NCBI RefSeq assembly: GCF_015477765.1
Contig: NZ_JADLQQ010000001.1
Location: forward strand, 682,001 to 746,000
DNA from: Nocardia transvalensis
Lineage (GTDB): Bacteria > Actinomycetota > Actinomycetes > Mycobacteriales > Mycobacteriaceae
Length of the DNA stretch: 64,000 nucleotides
Direction of reading: 5' to 3'
Part shown: positions 46,401 through 52,692 of the stretch, one piece after another
Numbering within the stretch: the first letter of the stretch is position 1
Layout: every line of letters starts with the position of its first letter
Notes under the pieces: generated by a model
Seen by the model: the letters and a program-made list of their open reading frames with translations, nothing else
The model's database searches: none
Told to the model about the DNA's origin: nothing
Program-made: the position numbers and the translations under genes

Positions 46401-49400
46401 TGTCGAAGCGGCGAGAATCGCCCGGTTGCACCGCCGCGGGCCGCAGCGAATCCTGCCGGGCCACCTGGGTCACGTCGGCCAGGTCACCGACCGCGACCGC
46501 ACGAGCCAGTGTCTCGGCGCGCAATCGCCCGATGGTGTCGGCGAATCGGCCCGGCGCCAAGTCGGCATCGCTGACGCCGAGCAGATGAGCGAACGTATCC
46601 CGCACCGCCGCAAGCTGATTGCGATGCGCCGGATCGGTAGTCGCATCGTGGTCGCGCACCGCGGTTTCCAGTGCCTCCACCGCACCGGCCCGCAACAACG
46701 TCCGATGCCGTTGATCGGCAATCGTTTCCGCGAGACGCTCGGGGGTGAGGGCATCGTGGTTCAGACCCAGCTGCCGGGCCAGCAGATCACGGACATCGGC
46801 GGCGGACATTGGTCGCGGCTCGCCGGACGGCTGGGTGGGCCGGTTCCATTCGCCTATCGCGTCCCGGTCCGCACGCGGCAGTTCCGTCGGCGTCCGGCCG
46901 TCCGGCTGCCAGCCCGCCCGCTGCAGTTCCTCGGCGTCCAGCGGTCCGAAATCGTCCGGGAACCGCATCGGCCGACCGGCACCGTCCGGGGAGGTGTCCA
47001 GGAAATTCCGCACCCACGCCTGCTGGGTCAGGTCGGCTATGGCGTGCAGCGGATCGGGCAGTCCCGCAAGGGAATCGCGCAGGCCCAGCGCATCGGCCAG
47101 GGCGTGGGCGTAGACGCGCTCGGTGTCGGTGAGCGGACGCGCGACACCGTCGGTGTCCCGGAGCTCTGGCGACTCGTCGAGGAATCGCTGCGCTTGGGAC
47201 AGGGGATCGTGCTCGGGCGTGGGATCCGGTGTGTGGGTGTCGTCACCGATCGGCGAGGGCCGGGTCCGGTCGCGACCGGGACCGTCGGCGGGCAGGTCGG
47301 GATCGTCGGCGCCGCGGGCGTGCGTGGGCGGGCGCAGGCTCTCGCCGTCGGCGCCGAAGAAGACGCCCCAGGTGGCCTTGACGTCCGGCAGGTCGTTCGG
47401 ATCGAATTCGCGCGGTGGGCCGAGGCGCGGATCGTCCACCATGACCGCGTTGCGGGTCTCGTCCCAGTACATGACGTAGGCGTGCGAGCCGACACCGTGC
47501 TCATCGACCGGGCCTTTCAGCTCGTCGACGACCACGACGGTGGCCTTGCCCTTCAGGTACTCCAGACCGGCGGCGATCATCTCGTGCGCCGACAGCTTGC
47601 GGGTGCCCTGGACCGGCATCAGCTCGCCCTGCAGCACATCCTCGAGCCGGCGCCAGGTCATGCCCTCAGGCCCGACCGAACCCGGTTCGGGCGGGGTGAT
47701 GTTCGCGTTGCCGGTGCGCTGGGCGGCCACCCACGACGCCACCTCACCGCAGTTGTTGTGCGCCAGCTCGGGCCGCTCGCCGAGATCGGGCCGGCCCCGC
47801 GCCGGGTCCGATGTGTCGGTGTCGGGGGCGTGATGTTCGGTCGCGCCTGCCCGATCGGCGGCGATCGTGTCGAGCCGGTACATGGCGCTGGTCGGCACGC
47901 CCGCCGGGGCTTTGTCGGCGTCCGGGACGATCGAGTCGACCCGGCTGTAGAGCCCGCGTCCGGTCTCGACGTGCACCCGCACGTCGTCGCCGAAGTGCCC
48001 GGACTTGATCGTGGGCGCCTCGCCGTGGTGGGCCGCCAATGCGACATCGGTGACCAGGCCCCGCAACCGGCCGCCCTGGCCCGCCGCCTCGGCGACGTCG
48101 ACACCGTAACCGTGGGCGATGACCTTGTTGCCGGCCTTGGCATCCGGGCCGTGGGTGGCCTCCCGTGCCGCGTCGAGGGCGGCGATATCGCGCACCAGCA
48201 GGTCGGCACCGGCCCGGGCACGGCCGAGACCGACCGCCTGCAAACCGGACCGGAGCTTGCCGCCCGCGGGAGCGTCGTAACCGAGCCAGGCAATGGAGGC
48301 CACCGACTCGCCGGGGCGGGCCCGGCCCATCGCGGTCTGCTGGTGGTGCAGCGCCACGGCCAGGCTGGTGTCGAGATTCGCCACGGTGTGGCCCCTGCCC
48401 GCCACGTGCCAGGACAGGTGGTTCGCGGTGCCGATATCGCCGAATGCGATGGCCGCCCGGCCCTTTCCACCGAAGGCGGTGGAATCGTAGGCCACCACGT
48501 GGACCGGCATGTCCGGATCGATCCTGGCCGCCTGACGTTGCGCCACGGCGAGGGCACGCACGGTCGCGCGCAGATTGTCCAGCTGTTTGCGTTCGGCCCG
48601 GGTGAGGTCGTCGCCGCGGCCCTCCAGGTCGCCCAGCTCGCGGGCGATCTGCAGGCGGTTCGCCTGGTTCGCCGAGGCGGGATCGATACCGGGGGCCCTG
48701 CCGATCACCTCCGGGTGCGCACGGATGAGCGCCTGCTGCATCTCGCGGTTGCGCACCGGGTCCGGATCCAGCGAATTCCACCAGTCGGCGTTGCGGCGGG
48801 CCAGCTGCTTCGCGTCGGCGGCGGTATCCGCGCCGTCGGTGGGGTCGCCGTGCAGCAGATCCTGGGCGGTGGCGTCGTCGCCCAGCTTGTTCAGTGCCTC
48901 GTCGGCGAGACGCTGCTCGGTATCGGTGGCCGGAGCCGGATCCTCGGTCAGGACATCGCGAGTATCCGCATCGGCCGCGCGGGTCCGAGGGCTGTCGGTG
49001 TCCGCATCCGAGGCGGGGCCGGCGGAGTCGTCGGCCGCGGGCCTGCCGGAGTCGGTGTCGGCGGAGCTGTCCGGGGCACGTGTTTCGGGCCCGGATTCAC
49101 CGGTTGTGTCCGGCTCGCCCGCATTGGCGTCGGTGTCGGCCGGGCGGGCGTCGGTGTCGGTGCTCGTGCGACCGGAGCCGGACGGCGGGGCGTGCGGGGT
49201 ACCGGTGACGGCCGGTGTCGCCGCCAAACCGGCGGCAACGGCGGCCTGAGCGGCCTGCGTGTCCACGTCCTGGTCCGGGAGGACCTGCTGCTGGTCGGCG
49301 CCGGTCTCCGCGGCCGTGTCGGCGGGCTTCGCCTGGGGCGCTTCGGAATCGGAAACCTGCGCCTGCAGACCGCCGTCGAGTCCGCTGTTCGTTCTGCCGG

Positions 49401-51453
49401 TCGCACCGGGCTGGGCGGCCGCGCGGGATCCGGCCGTGTCCGGTGCGGAGCTCGGCCGCGATCCCGAATCCGGTTGCGGTGCGCGGGCTGTCGAGCCCTC
49501 GCCGGGACGACCGGACTGCGGCGTGGTGCCGGTGTCCGGCCGTGCGGAGACCGGCGACGAGTGCGAGCCACCCGTGGGCGAGGTGGTCGATGAACCGGAT
49601 GTGGGCGAGCTCGGCGAACCGCTGGACGTCGTGCCACTCGGGGTGGCGGTGCCGGTGGGCGTCGGCGTGGGCCCACCCGGCGGCGCCGCGGGCGATCCGG
49701 CGACACCGGCGGCCAACGATCCCGCGGTGGCGGCCGGAGGAGTGGCCGCCGCCGGAGATTGGACGGCGCCGGAAGTGGTGTCCACACTCGGCGTGCCCGC
49801 CGTGTGACCGGAACTTATCGGGCTCGAACCGGTTTGAGGGGATTCGGCCACGTGCGCGGAGCTACCGGGATGCGCGGTGGCACCGTCGCCGGCATGCGAA
49901 CCGATCCCGCCACCGCCGCTGTGCGCGCCGACGCCGGTATCGCCGCGCGATCCGGCACCGGCATCGCTGGGGGCCGTGGCGGTTTGCGCGGGGCCGGAAT
50001 GTCCCGCACCGTCGGCCGCGGCGGCGTTCACACCGGGACCGCCGTTCGTCGTCCCCGATCCGGTATTGGCCTGCGAGCCACCGGAGTCTGAACCGGAGTG
50101 GTCACCACCGGTACCGGAATCGGGCGCACCCGACTGCGAGGCGACCGGTGCAGCGGGTGACGAGGCACCGGTGTCCGCACCGGTGGTGCTCGCAGGCGCG
50201 GTGTTGACCGTGCCGGTGTTCGCGGCGGGGCCTGCGCCCGTATTGCTCGTGGCGCCTGTACCGGATGTATTGGCGCCGTTGGTATTTCCGGCTCCCGTGC
50301 CGTTCTGCCCGGCGCCGGTGTTTCCTGTGCCGTTCTGTCCCGTACCGGTGTTGCCAGTGCCGTTCTGCCCCGTTCCGGTCGAGCTGTCCGACCCACCGGT
50401 CGTGCTCGACGGGGGGCGCGCACTGCCGTCGGAGGCACCGACATTCGACGCCGGTGTCCTGCCGTTGAATTGGTCACGCGACAACGGCTGACCCTGATAT
50501 TCCGGCGTACCGCGGTAGCCATGGGCCAGGCCCGGCCCTGCTCCGGACAGCGCGCCGCCGGTCAGCATGCGCGGATCCAGATCCCAGTTCCCGGTGGACA
50601 GACCGGTGGCCGCATAGGCCGCGCCGGCACCGGCCAAACCCGCGCCCGCGCCCACGATGGCGCCGCGCATCGCGCCCTGCAGGCCCCGGTCGCCGAGGCC
50701 CGTCCGCCCGACCAGGTTGTGCATGCCGTGACCCGCCAGGCCTCCGACTCCGCCTGCCACGCCCGAGATCCAGGCGTTGTCCCACACCTGGCCCCAGTTC
50801 ATGTTCTTCTGGTAGCCCTGGGCGACGTTGAGGCCCTGGACGGCGAGCTCCTGCGTCGTGCCCTGGAAGATCTCGACGAGCGCTTCCTGCGTCATCTCGT
50901 AGACGATCTTGGTGATGATCCGCTTGGCGCCCTGCGAAATTGCCATCCTGCCCACGATTGAGCCGATGGTCATCAGCAGGCGCCGACCCAGCCAGTTGAA
51001 GGCCGCGCGCGTCGCCGCGATCGCGGCCGCCTGCGCGGCCGGCGCACCGGGCCCCAGCCAGAGGGCCGCTGCCATCTCCCCCGCCAGCCACCCCAGCGAG
51101 ATGATCCCGTTGAGCTTGGCCGATCTGATCTCTCCGGCGAAGCTCTCCGCGGCCTCGCCCTGGGACTTGAGGTACTTACCCAGTTCGGTGAGCGACCCCA
51201 CCTTGGGGTCGTCGTTGTTGATGAGCTTCTTCAGCTCCTGCTCTTGCTTCTCCCGACCCTCACCGGCCGGATAGGAGAGCAGCATCGAATCGATCGCGCG
51301 TTCGGCAGCGGGCACCACTTCGTTGAGGATGCGGTCGCCCAGCCGGGTGAGGTTCCGACCGAGATCCTTCTGCAGATCCTCGTTGCCGTGCGGCCAATCA
51401 GTGCCCGCAACCCACTCCAGCCATTCCAGCCAGGGCGGGATCATGATAGCCAC
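37456..51453 (-). CDS. Giant 4,665-residue multidomain ESX-type polymorphic toxin-like protein
   Basis: GTG start (ATG at 51444 also possible). Order by residue: 1-330 ESX-toxin-like N-terminus (PPWLEWLEWVAGTDWP, hydrophobic 110-170); 340-850 low-complexity Thr/Gly/Ser/Asp linker; 860-1190 DUF1023 hydrolase fold with Gly1115 in place of the Ser nucleophile; 1225-1365 papain-like module (Cys1235, His1324, Asp1340); 1400-2440 helical repeats; 2440-2600 second papain-like module (Cys2455, His2543, Asp2556); 2620-2760 possible toxin-linked module (LHAEVHATYANPEDGPAACG); 2950-3120 RsbW-type ATPase (Glu2996, Asn3000); 3610-3840 methyltransferase-like; 3890-4010 third papain-like module (Cys3899, His3978, Asp3993); 4060-4240 phosphopantetheinyl-transferase-like; 4310-4665 DUF1023 hydrolase with Ser4537. 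It is uninterrupted. Export by ESX is inferred from the N-terminus and neighbours. The stacked modules could be accumulated former toxin tips. Confidence 0.85.
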   Translation of the reverse strand: MAIMIPPWLEWLEWVAGTDWPHGNEDLQKDLGRNLTRLGDRILNEVVPAAERAIDSMLLSYPAGEGREKQEQELKKLINNDDPKVGSLTELGKYLKSQGEAAESFAGEIRSAKLNGIISLGWLAGEMAAALWLGPGAPAAQAAAIAATRAAFNWLGRRLLMTIGSIVGRMAISQGAKRIITKIVYEMTQEALVEIFQGTTQELAVQGLNVAQGYQKNMNWGQVWDNAWISGVAGGVGGLAGHGMHNLVGRTGLGDRGLQGAMRGAIVGAGAGLAGAGAAYAATGLSTGNWDLDPRMLTGGALSGAGPGLAHGYRGTPEYQGQPLSRDQFNGRTPASNVGASDGSARPPSSTTGGSDSSTGTGQNGTGNTGTGQNGTGNTGAGQNGTGAGNTNGANTSGTGATSNTGAGPAANTGTVNTAPASTTGADTGASSPAAPVASQSGAPDSGTGGDHSGSDSGGSQANTGSGTTNGGPGVNAAAADGAGHSGPAQTATAPSDAGAGSRGDTGVGAHSGGGGIGSHAGDGATAHPGSSAHVAESPQTGSSPISSGHTAGTPSVDTTSGAVQSPAAATPPAATAGSLAAGVAGSPAAPPGGPTPTPTGTATPSGTTSSGSPSSPTSGSSTTSPTGGSHSSPVSARPDTGTTPQSGRPGEGSTARAPQPDSGSRPSSAPDTAGSRAAAQPGATGRTNSGLDGGLQAQVSDSEAPQAKPADTAAETGADQQQVLPDQDVDTQAAQAAVAAGLAATPAVTGTPHAPPSGSGRTSTDTDARPADTDANAGEPDTTGESGPETRAPDSSADTDSGRPAADDSAGPASDADTDSPRTRAADADTRDVLTEDPAPATDTEQRLADEALNKLGDDATAQDLLHGDPTDGADTAADAKQLARRNADWWNSLDPDPVRNREMQQALIRAHPEVIGRAPGIDPASANQANRLQIARELGDLEGRGDDLTRAERKQLDNLRATVRALAVAQRQAARIDPDMPVHVVAYDSTAFGGKGRAAIAFGDIGTANHLSWHVAGRGHTVANLDTSLAVALHHQQTAMGRARPGESVASIAWLGYDAPAGGKLRSGLQAVGLGRARAGADLLVRDIAALDAAREATHGPDAKAGNKVIAHGYGVDVAEAAGQGGRLRGLVTDVALAAHHGEAPTIKSGHFGDDVRVHVETGRGLYSRVDSIVPDADKAPAGVPTSAMYRLDTIAADRAGATEHHAPDTDTSDPARGRPDLGERPELAHNNCGEVASWVAAQRTGNANITPPEPGSVGPEGMTWRRLEDVLQGELMPVQGTRKLSAHEMIAAGLEYLKGKATVVVVDELKGPVDEHGVGSHAYVMYWDETRNAVMVDDPRLGPPREFDPNDLPDVKATWGVFFGADGESLRPPTHARGADDPDLPADGPGRDRTRPSPIGDDTHTPDPTPEHDPLSQAQRFLDESPELRDTDGVARPLTDTERVYAHALADALGLRDSLAGLPDPLHAIADLTQQAWVRNFLDTSPDGAGRPMRFPDDFGPLDAEELQRAGWQPDGRTPTELPRADRDAIGEWNRPTQPSGEPRPMSAADVRDLLARQLGLNHDALTPERLAETIADQRHRTLLRAGAVEALETAVRDHDATTDPAHRNQLAAVRDTFAHLLGVSDADLAPGRFADTIGRLRAETLARAVAVGDLADVTQVARQDSLRPAAVQPGDSRRFDIEIDGQRVPVQLVADVDGNWRVVPAQRMPAPHPAPRPAPPAQQSPETKWKRFWRRLKAPFTRHDMGIQYPLGSERNADYYQSVADSATHAVTGHDAGVHWDPAFFTLQALKLWKGRGQFISWLRGDTGVDPGQPRPPELPAAQERPGVESDVVPPVPDREIIDPNSAQRQELSDAIAERHRQGVALYQAADDLGLPLPDLSPEAVRRATAELQYRVVRHAAMVEGLRDAALRYNAEDEHVGYLDMIRQHNPDMIEHFVKEMHAELGHDPDRLDLERRVNVNNNPNLPRRWWQLEYSSDPMVRKLFENALRRDQIRLERGDWARMLGVDPRTLTGADLDTVLNDLHDRGRELGRAAADFERLAHRYSAADTRFGDLADAMARDAGRRWVDDQNGVMLDPDRGIGLVGTEPMRLVVVDGGLNHDRLLADALADPRNADLAEGLTNGGWRIEYRVAWADLTGIHTAQVATPEVRHFSGAVDGRRVSVTMVREGDEPWRVVPDNLPEPTPAEPLDPSTLSPSQIAARVDDAAARLDVPLADLSPDRVAATVDRLRTENALRALRIAALVDYGHNEAAVRRFGDFEDLLSKLDLQRDTLRGRPPAEVIEELRQQHPDRAAHLDKLAKLLSEHPELVDMDPRVPEQAHDNAMGLPVGDPNSPQHAARIAEDYGRLLDALRARASSPVTDVPTPDADWVRMLGVDLESATPQQAEAIYKNFKAGKLADLTARSPEQLTAELRELRAEVDQAAADIDTVETLAEAYYRIPTAFDPVNHCVPESIQHLREQQGDVADPVSLDPRRLSGVAWGDLQANFRGARPEQFVADADSGAHTKLLQALRAQGSGATAWVVDQRTTTDDFGVGAHSYTITHLGMDRFDVDGRVVTYAGTDPQGREWFVTETGYRVSLAELTGGTRAETAATWAIVYHDGRVVEGVGEQTPLPDTLRIGQSTPDPMRPSRDTYEIARPHAPGATADPGRTARVNRLTVGPDGLFYGPDGRPYSTDILGDSFLLGATPGDIRGGPVLHAEVHATYANPEDGPAACGLWVIENGRIQSGVLGSQGYPDTVTDPRFAAQFRYEMHRLGVDLSGVNFDDGTQGRLWARDDAPTVTDVIDGVGSGELSRMFRGHGDDFWVSVTDVHEGFSRVTITLSLHPVRGEPGSVTLELVRSGGGIIAQYSNASLGPDAVRVNAALQEFHSRVVQPWLAESGVGIDLPAVHVPEGPGPEAAQDAEIAPTSLSPSELGTPELDSRPVLHEADLVVGIGTPEDAQAQGRLTEDDHGSWERTSWAPVARRWAVDQMTALGLESRNDSVRLVTSELVANALEHSTGPVRLELRVVGHPGDWTVLIQVVDTNPDHPLLTEGATSVVHRADATDQQTGVDPDSAALSDLDPEALLDAFPDLDADADPEALLAAFHDDDTPQEPLAGEGNRGRGGSIVARESDATGVTALPEGRGKSVWASISGSDPDTHLPADEPPQTAPDPANTRIDPEGVEIADSLGEFHGAARPDTEKALTREMALNAVENSVRALVPAGVGWHRNGHLLLPDGRPVHIHVGEVEGTAIGSFRRSADGTGFDITLSKGLRNRDIPRAAANLLVRIRQATDPDFRHPGVRFAELKVVATQLDEAIFDPNRARLLSEIRQDLGDLLEHLGITDPAGDAAGRLAAWDPELAHRVSPDHLDAFEHRPVFGKDLTDAEFEESAAAHLAQLRDILTGDFADDVVMAEALALNGRMREELCRRMFEPMFADKAANAARKAVVGDEDHHEITNDQFMNELAPLRAAFNDPMPHGSPQRVRALLDAIDQVQHAPGIPLSLRDAIDFDRMREVARTFADIPDRVGGVLDRGTGRIEFPHPLPGHPRGASMSLREFLHGIDRANRGAAAHGFQAEYVVVVHAEADGRSSIDVLTRPRPQYRMPADRNHPVLFEERPSVAAAREGGHTVDVGVGRSGFAVELTPLSDRSGGGLILQTELASDYADAGQRRRVLGILDPGPLTVPGSLMVYADLLFSGEVLNVGDNGGVARFYINNVSAHFGDAEYNALARQLPRALAPGARIEIQWDMKSELREGGTPGDRGHIQGDELMMAINRVLPPSVADAFEIIEHTQFAYPGNKNYVYSIDAGASNVINPAAMAKYSPPQPTDRMVIVYNPAPTASDVAAGRPDVGEQARSSGLPEALGHSAEQGAEPNSGLGRRGEVPPGPAGDGSSGHRAPAQDSDTPAEDCVLRVLRKAAAELGLEVTVPETASLSGRSPAEVEEQFAGGRMRQVASRDDINLRLTDPDDPATAMLVIEEYSIGDMDVAHMSLMAVRDGVVMVSDPNIDDGAWHPYQPGTETPGTRKISAIAFGADRKPLLPSAEHAADPQAHPEPAITHIDDAGDGSLESLFPEPEWHISETVGHDPTVPGEEDNARAVALRALQEFDGNIDDVAIRPGPEPVWPRTVVGSFTRDGDYFAAVVAGSTKMGAVGIDAQRNEPPSEDVLRSAARPEELRWLADMARQGDVHWDRVLVSAKESWLKAWQQLTGDRRATIQDVRLTFSMDEGTFTVEMFPDDPALSRALSFEMSGRFVVAGDRILTAVTVPQVVSIETAPELDLSETFHRGILRYHVALQMQSGVTLPEGTGERLRIVRDNLVENEDNGARWYRWPLDAEVDPAGPALPDIGVPTDPEQLHELWSRLSDAEKDALYAQDPFIGNRDGIPHIDRDRYNRQTLAMLREQAELEGNKERLSIIDDMKSYLDTTEEGRPQPLLSYLDDKLQYIYALGNPDTADYVAVALAGAFRRRSGHGYAVQTLIQMHQAVELYDPTAKTAALLFGAYNNPSSLVAAASSVNAEEGAQKVREFHDGLRVTHQGPPAYTTTIAHSYGAVTGGHSAGHGNELNADALVFIGSFGTGVDSVADLRLTGVDPADNGDHIFATISDYDSVKLIPPNHGPLPTDPAFGATVFESDSTPGPARQGWNPADHTAPNYFYPRKKAWRKLGLILTGQGHRLR
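50297..50386 (-). repeat. Three 30-bp tandem repeats in the giant-gene linker
   Basis: Units start at 50297, 50327 and 50357 with the core GTGCCGTTCTG on the plus strand and encode Gly-Gln-Asn-Gly-Thr-Gly-Asn-Thr-Gly decapeptides. They keep frame and lie in the low-complexity linker, so copy-number change would only alter linker length. Confidence 0.8.
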
Positions 51454-51472
51454 TAGACACCAGCCCCCGGGA

Positions 51473-51982
51473 TCACCAGGCGTTATCGGTGGAGGTGCCG
51501 CGCCGCCCGCTCGCTCTGGTGTGGTCGAACTCCTCGACGTCGGTGAACGTCATCGCCTCCGGCTCGTCGCCGCGCTCGGGCGACCCGGGTGGCGCGGTGG
51601 ATACCGGCGGCTCGACCGGGATGTCCTGCTCGAAATCCGGCATCCCTTCGATCAGTTCGGACAGCTTCGGCAGCCGCGCCCGGGCGTCGAGCAGCGGCGC
51701 CAACAGCTCCTTGTTCTTGCGGTCCACGGCCTCGGCCGCCGCCTGCGCTGTGCGGGTGACCAACCGGGCGAGTTGGTCGGGACTCAACTCATCGACATCG
51801 GAGGAGAAGCGGGTATCGATGACGACGCCATTCGCGTTGACGGTCACCGTTACCCGCTTGTCCCGTGAGGTGGCACTGGCGGTGAGGCGGACGCGCTGGT
51901 GTTGGGCCTCGGCGATAGCGCGCATCTGGTTCTGGAAATCCTCCAGGACCGAGTCGGCGTCCCCCACAAAGCCATCGCTCAT
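51473..51982 (-). CDS. YbaB-like protein with conserved C-terminal tail (first cassette)
   Basis: A 169-residue protein 19 bases upstream of the giant gene. Residues 10-105 have the YbaB fold pattern (DSVLEDFQNQMRAIAEAQHQ; DKRVTVTVNANGVVIDTRFS; ARLVTRTAQAAAEAVDRKNK). The tail LPKLSELIEGMPDF ... PPVSTAPP ... FTDVEEF is matched by the protein at 63321 (LPRLSDLIEGMPDF ... PPVSTAPP ... FTDVEAV). Because both tails precede giants with alike N-termini, the tail may be a docking or chaperone segment rather than DNA-binding; that is inference. Confidence 0.82.
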   Translation of the reverse strand: MSDGFVGDADSVLEDFQNQMRAIAEAQHQRVRLTASATSRDKRVTVTVNANGVVIDTRFSSDVDELSPDQLARLVTRTAQAAAEAVDRKNKELLAPLLDARARLPKLSELIEGMPDFEQDIPVEPPVSTAPPGSPERGDEPEAMTFTDVEEFDHTRASGRRGTSTDNAW

Positions 51983-52030
51983 CCCAAACCCCTGTCCACC
52001 TCATCTACCGCACCGAACCGACCGCAGGGG

Positions 52031-52348
52031 TCAGACCTGCCTCAACCTATCGGTCGAATCCTGCTCGCGGCGTTCGAGTTCCTTGGCCGCATCGTACTGT
52101 CCCTTCGACATCTGCCCCCAGGAGTCGCCGGACTTCGCGGTGCCGTCGATGACGCCGTTCATCACCGACTCGAAACCCTCCTCGCCGCAGCGGAACTTGT
52201 TGCCGAACTCGTCGTCGCCGCAGGCCGGGATCAGTCCGGACATGGCTGTCCTGGCCTCGGCGGCGATGTCGTGCAGCAGGTCGCGCACGGCCGCAGTGTC
52301 CTCGCCCGCACGCCGCAGCTTCTCGGTGTACGCCTCGAGATCCGTCAT
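52031..52348 (-). CDS. Small helical WXG100/EspC-like protein, first gene of the giant cassette
   Basis: A 105-residue protein. The ATG at 52348 was preferred to a GTG at 52357 because the GAGGG site suits it. It reads MTDLEAYTEKLRRAGEDTAA, a helix; then SGLIPACGDDEFGNKFRCGE with two Cys; then GDSWGQMSKGQYDAAKELER. The last part matches the partial protein at the right edge (GNFSKGQHDTANLLER), which lies in the same position before the second giant. W-G-Q in DSWGQM is a reversed relative of the WXG bend. Confidence 0.78.
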   Translation of the reverse strand: MTDLEAYTEKLRRAGEDTAAVRDLLHDIAAEARTAMSGLIPACGDDEFGNKFRCGEEGFESVMNGVIDGTAKSGDSWGQMSKGQYDAAKELERREQDSTDRLRQV

Positions 52349-52692
52349 CGAAACCACGCCCTCTCAACCGACCTGTGTAGATGTTCGCATGAACCACGGA
52401 CAACTACACAGCGAAGTTCAGCCGAACATTCATTCGTCTTGCCGATTTTGTCATGTTGTGCAAGGGACAGGATTCGCCGAGGCCTCCGACCGGCCAAAGG
52501 GAGTGTTAAGGATTCTCCGACGAACGCGGCTGGGCGGCCCCGCTGGTGGTAGCGGCAGACGGCCGGGCTATGACGCCGGTCGCGGGCACCGCCCTAACGG
52601 ACGGTAAGAAATCCGGCCGGATTCTGGTTCGGTACTGTGGCCGCTCCCACAGTGAATAACTGCCGCTGATGCGGCGGCAGAAGGAGATTCAC
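52349..52692. promoter_or_regulatory. Divergent regulatory region with two inverted repeats before the MHS transporter
   Basis: A 344-base spacer between the giant cassette (minus) and the transporter (plus). ACTGTGG at 52634-52640 and CCACAGT at 52647-52653 form a 7+7 repeat, operator- or hairpin-like. CTGCCGC at 52660-52666 pairs with GCGGCAG at 52674-52680 and ends exactly at the AAGGAG ribosome site (52681-52686), so it could mask or stabilise the initiation region. The relatively AT-rich part at 52375-52460 is the likely cassette promoter. Confidence 0.55.

Noticed and set aside
44986..49593. A 1,535-codon open frame on the plus strand, opposite the first giant gene
   Set aside because: It is the mirror of a high-GC coding strand: its product is Arg/Gly/Val-rich without domains, while the minus frame encodes recognisable motifs throughout.
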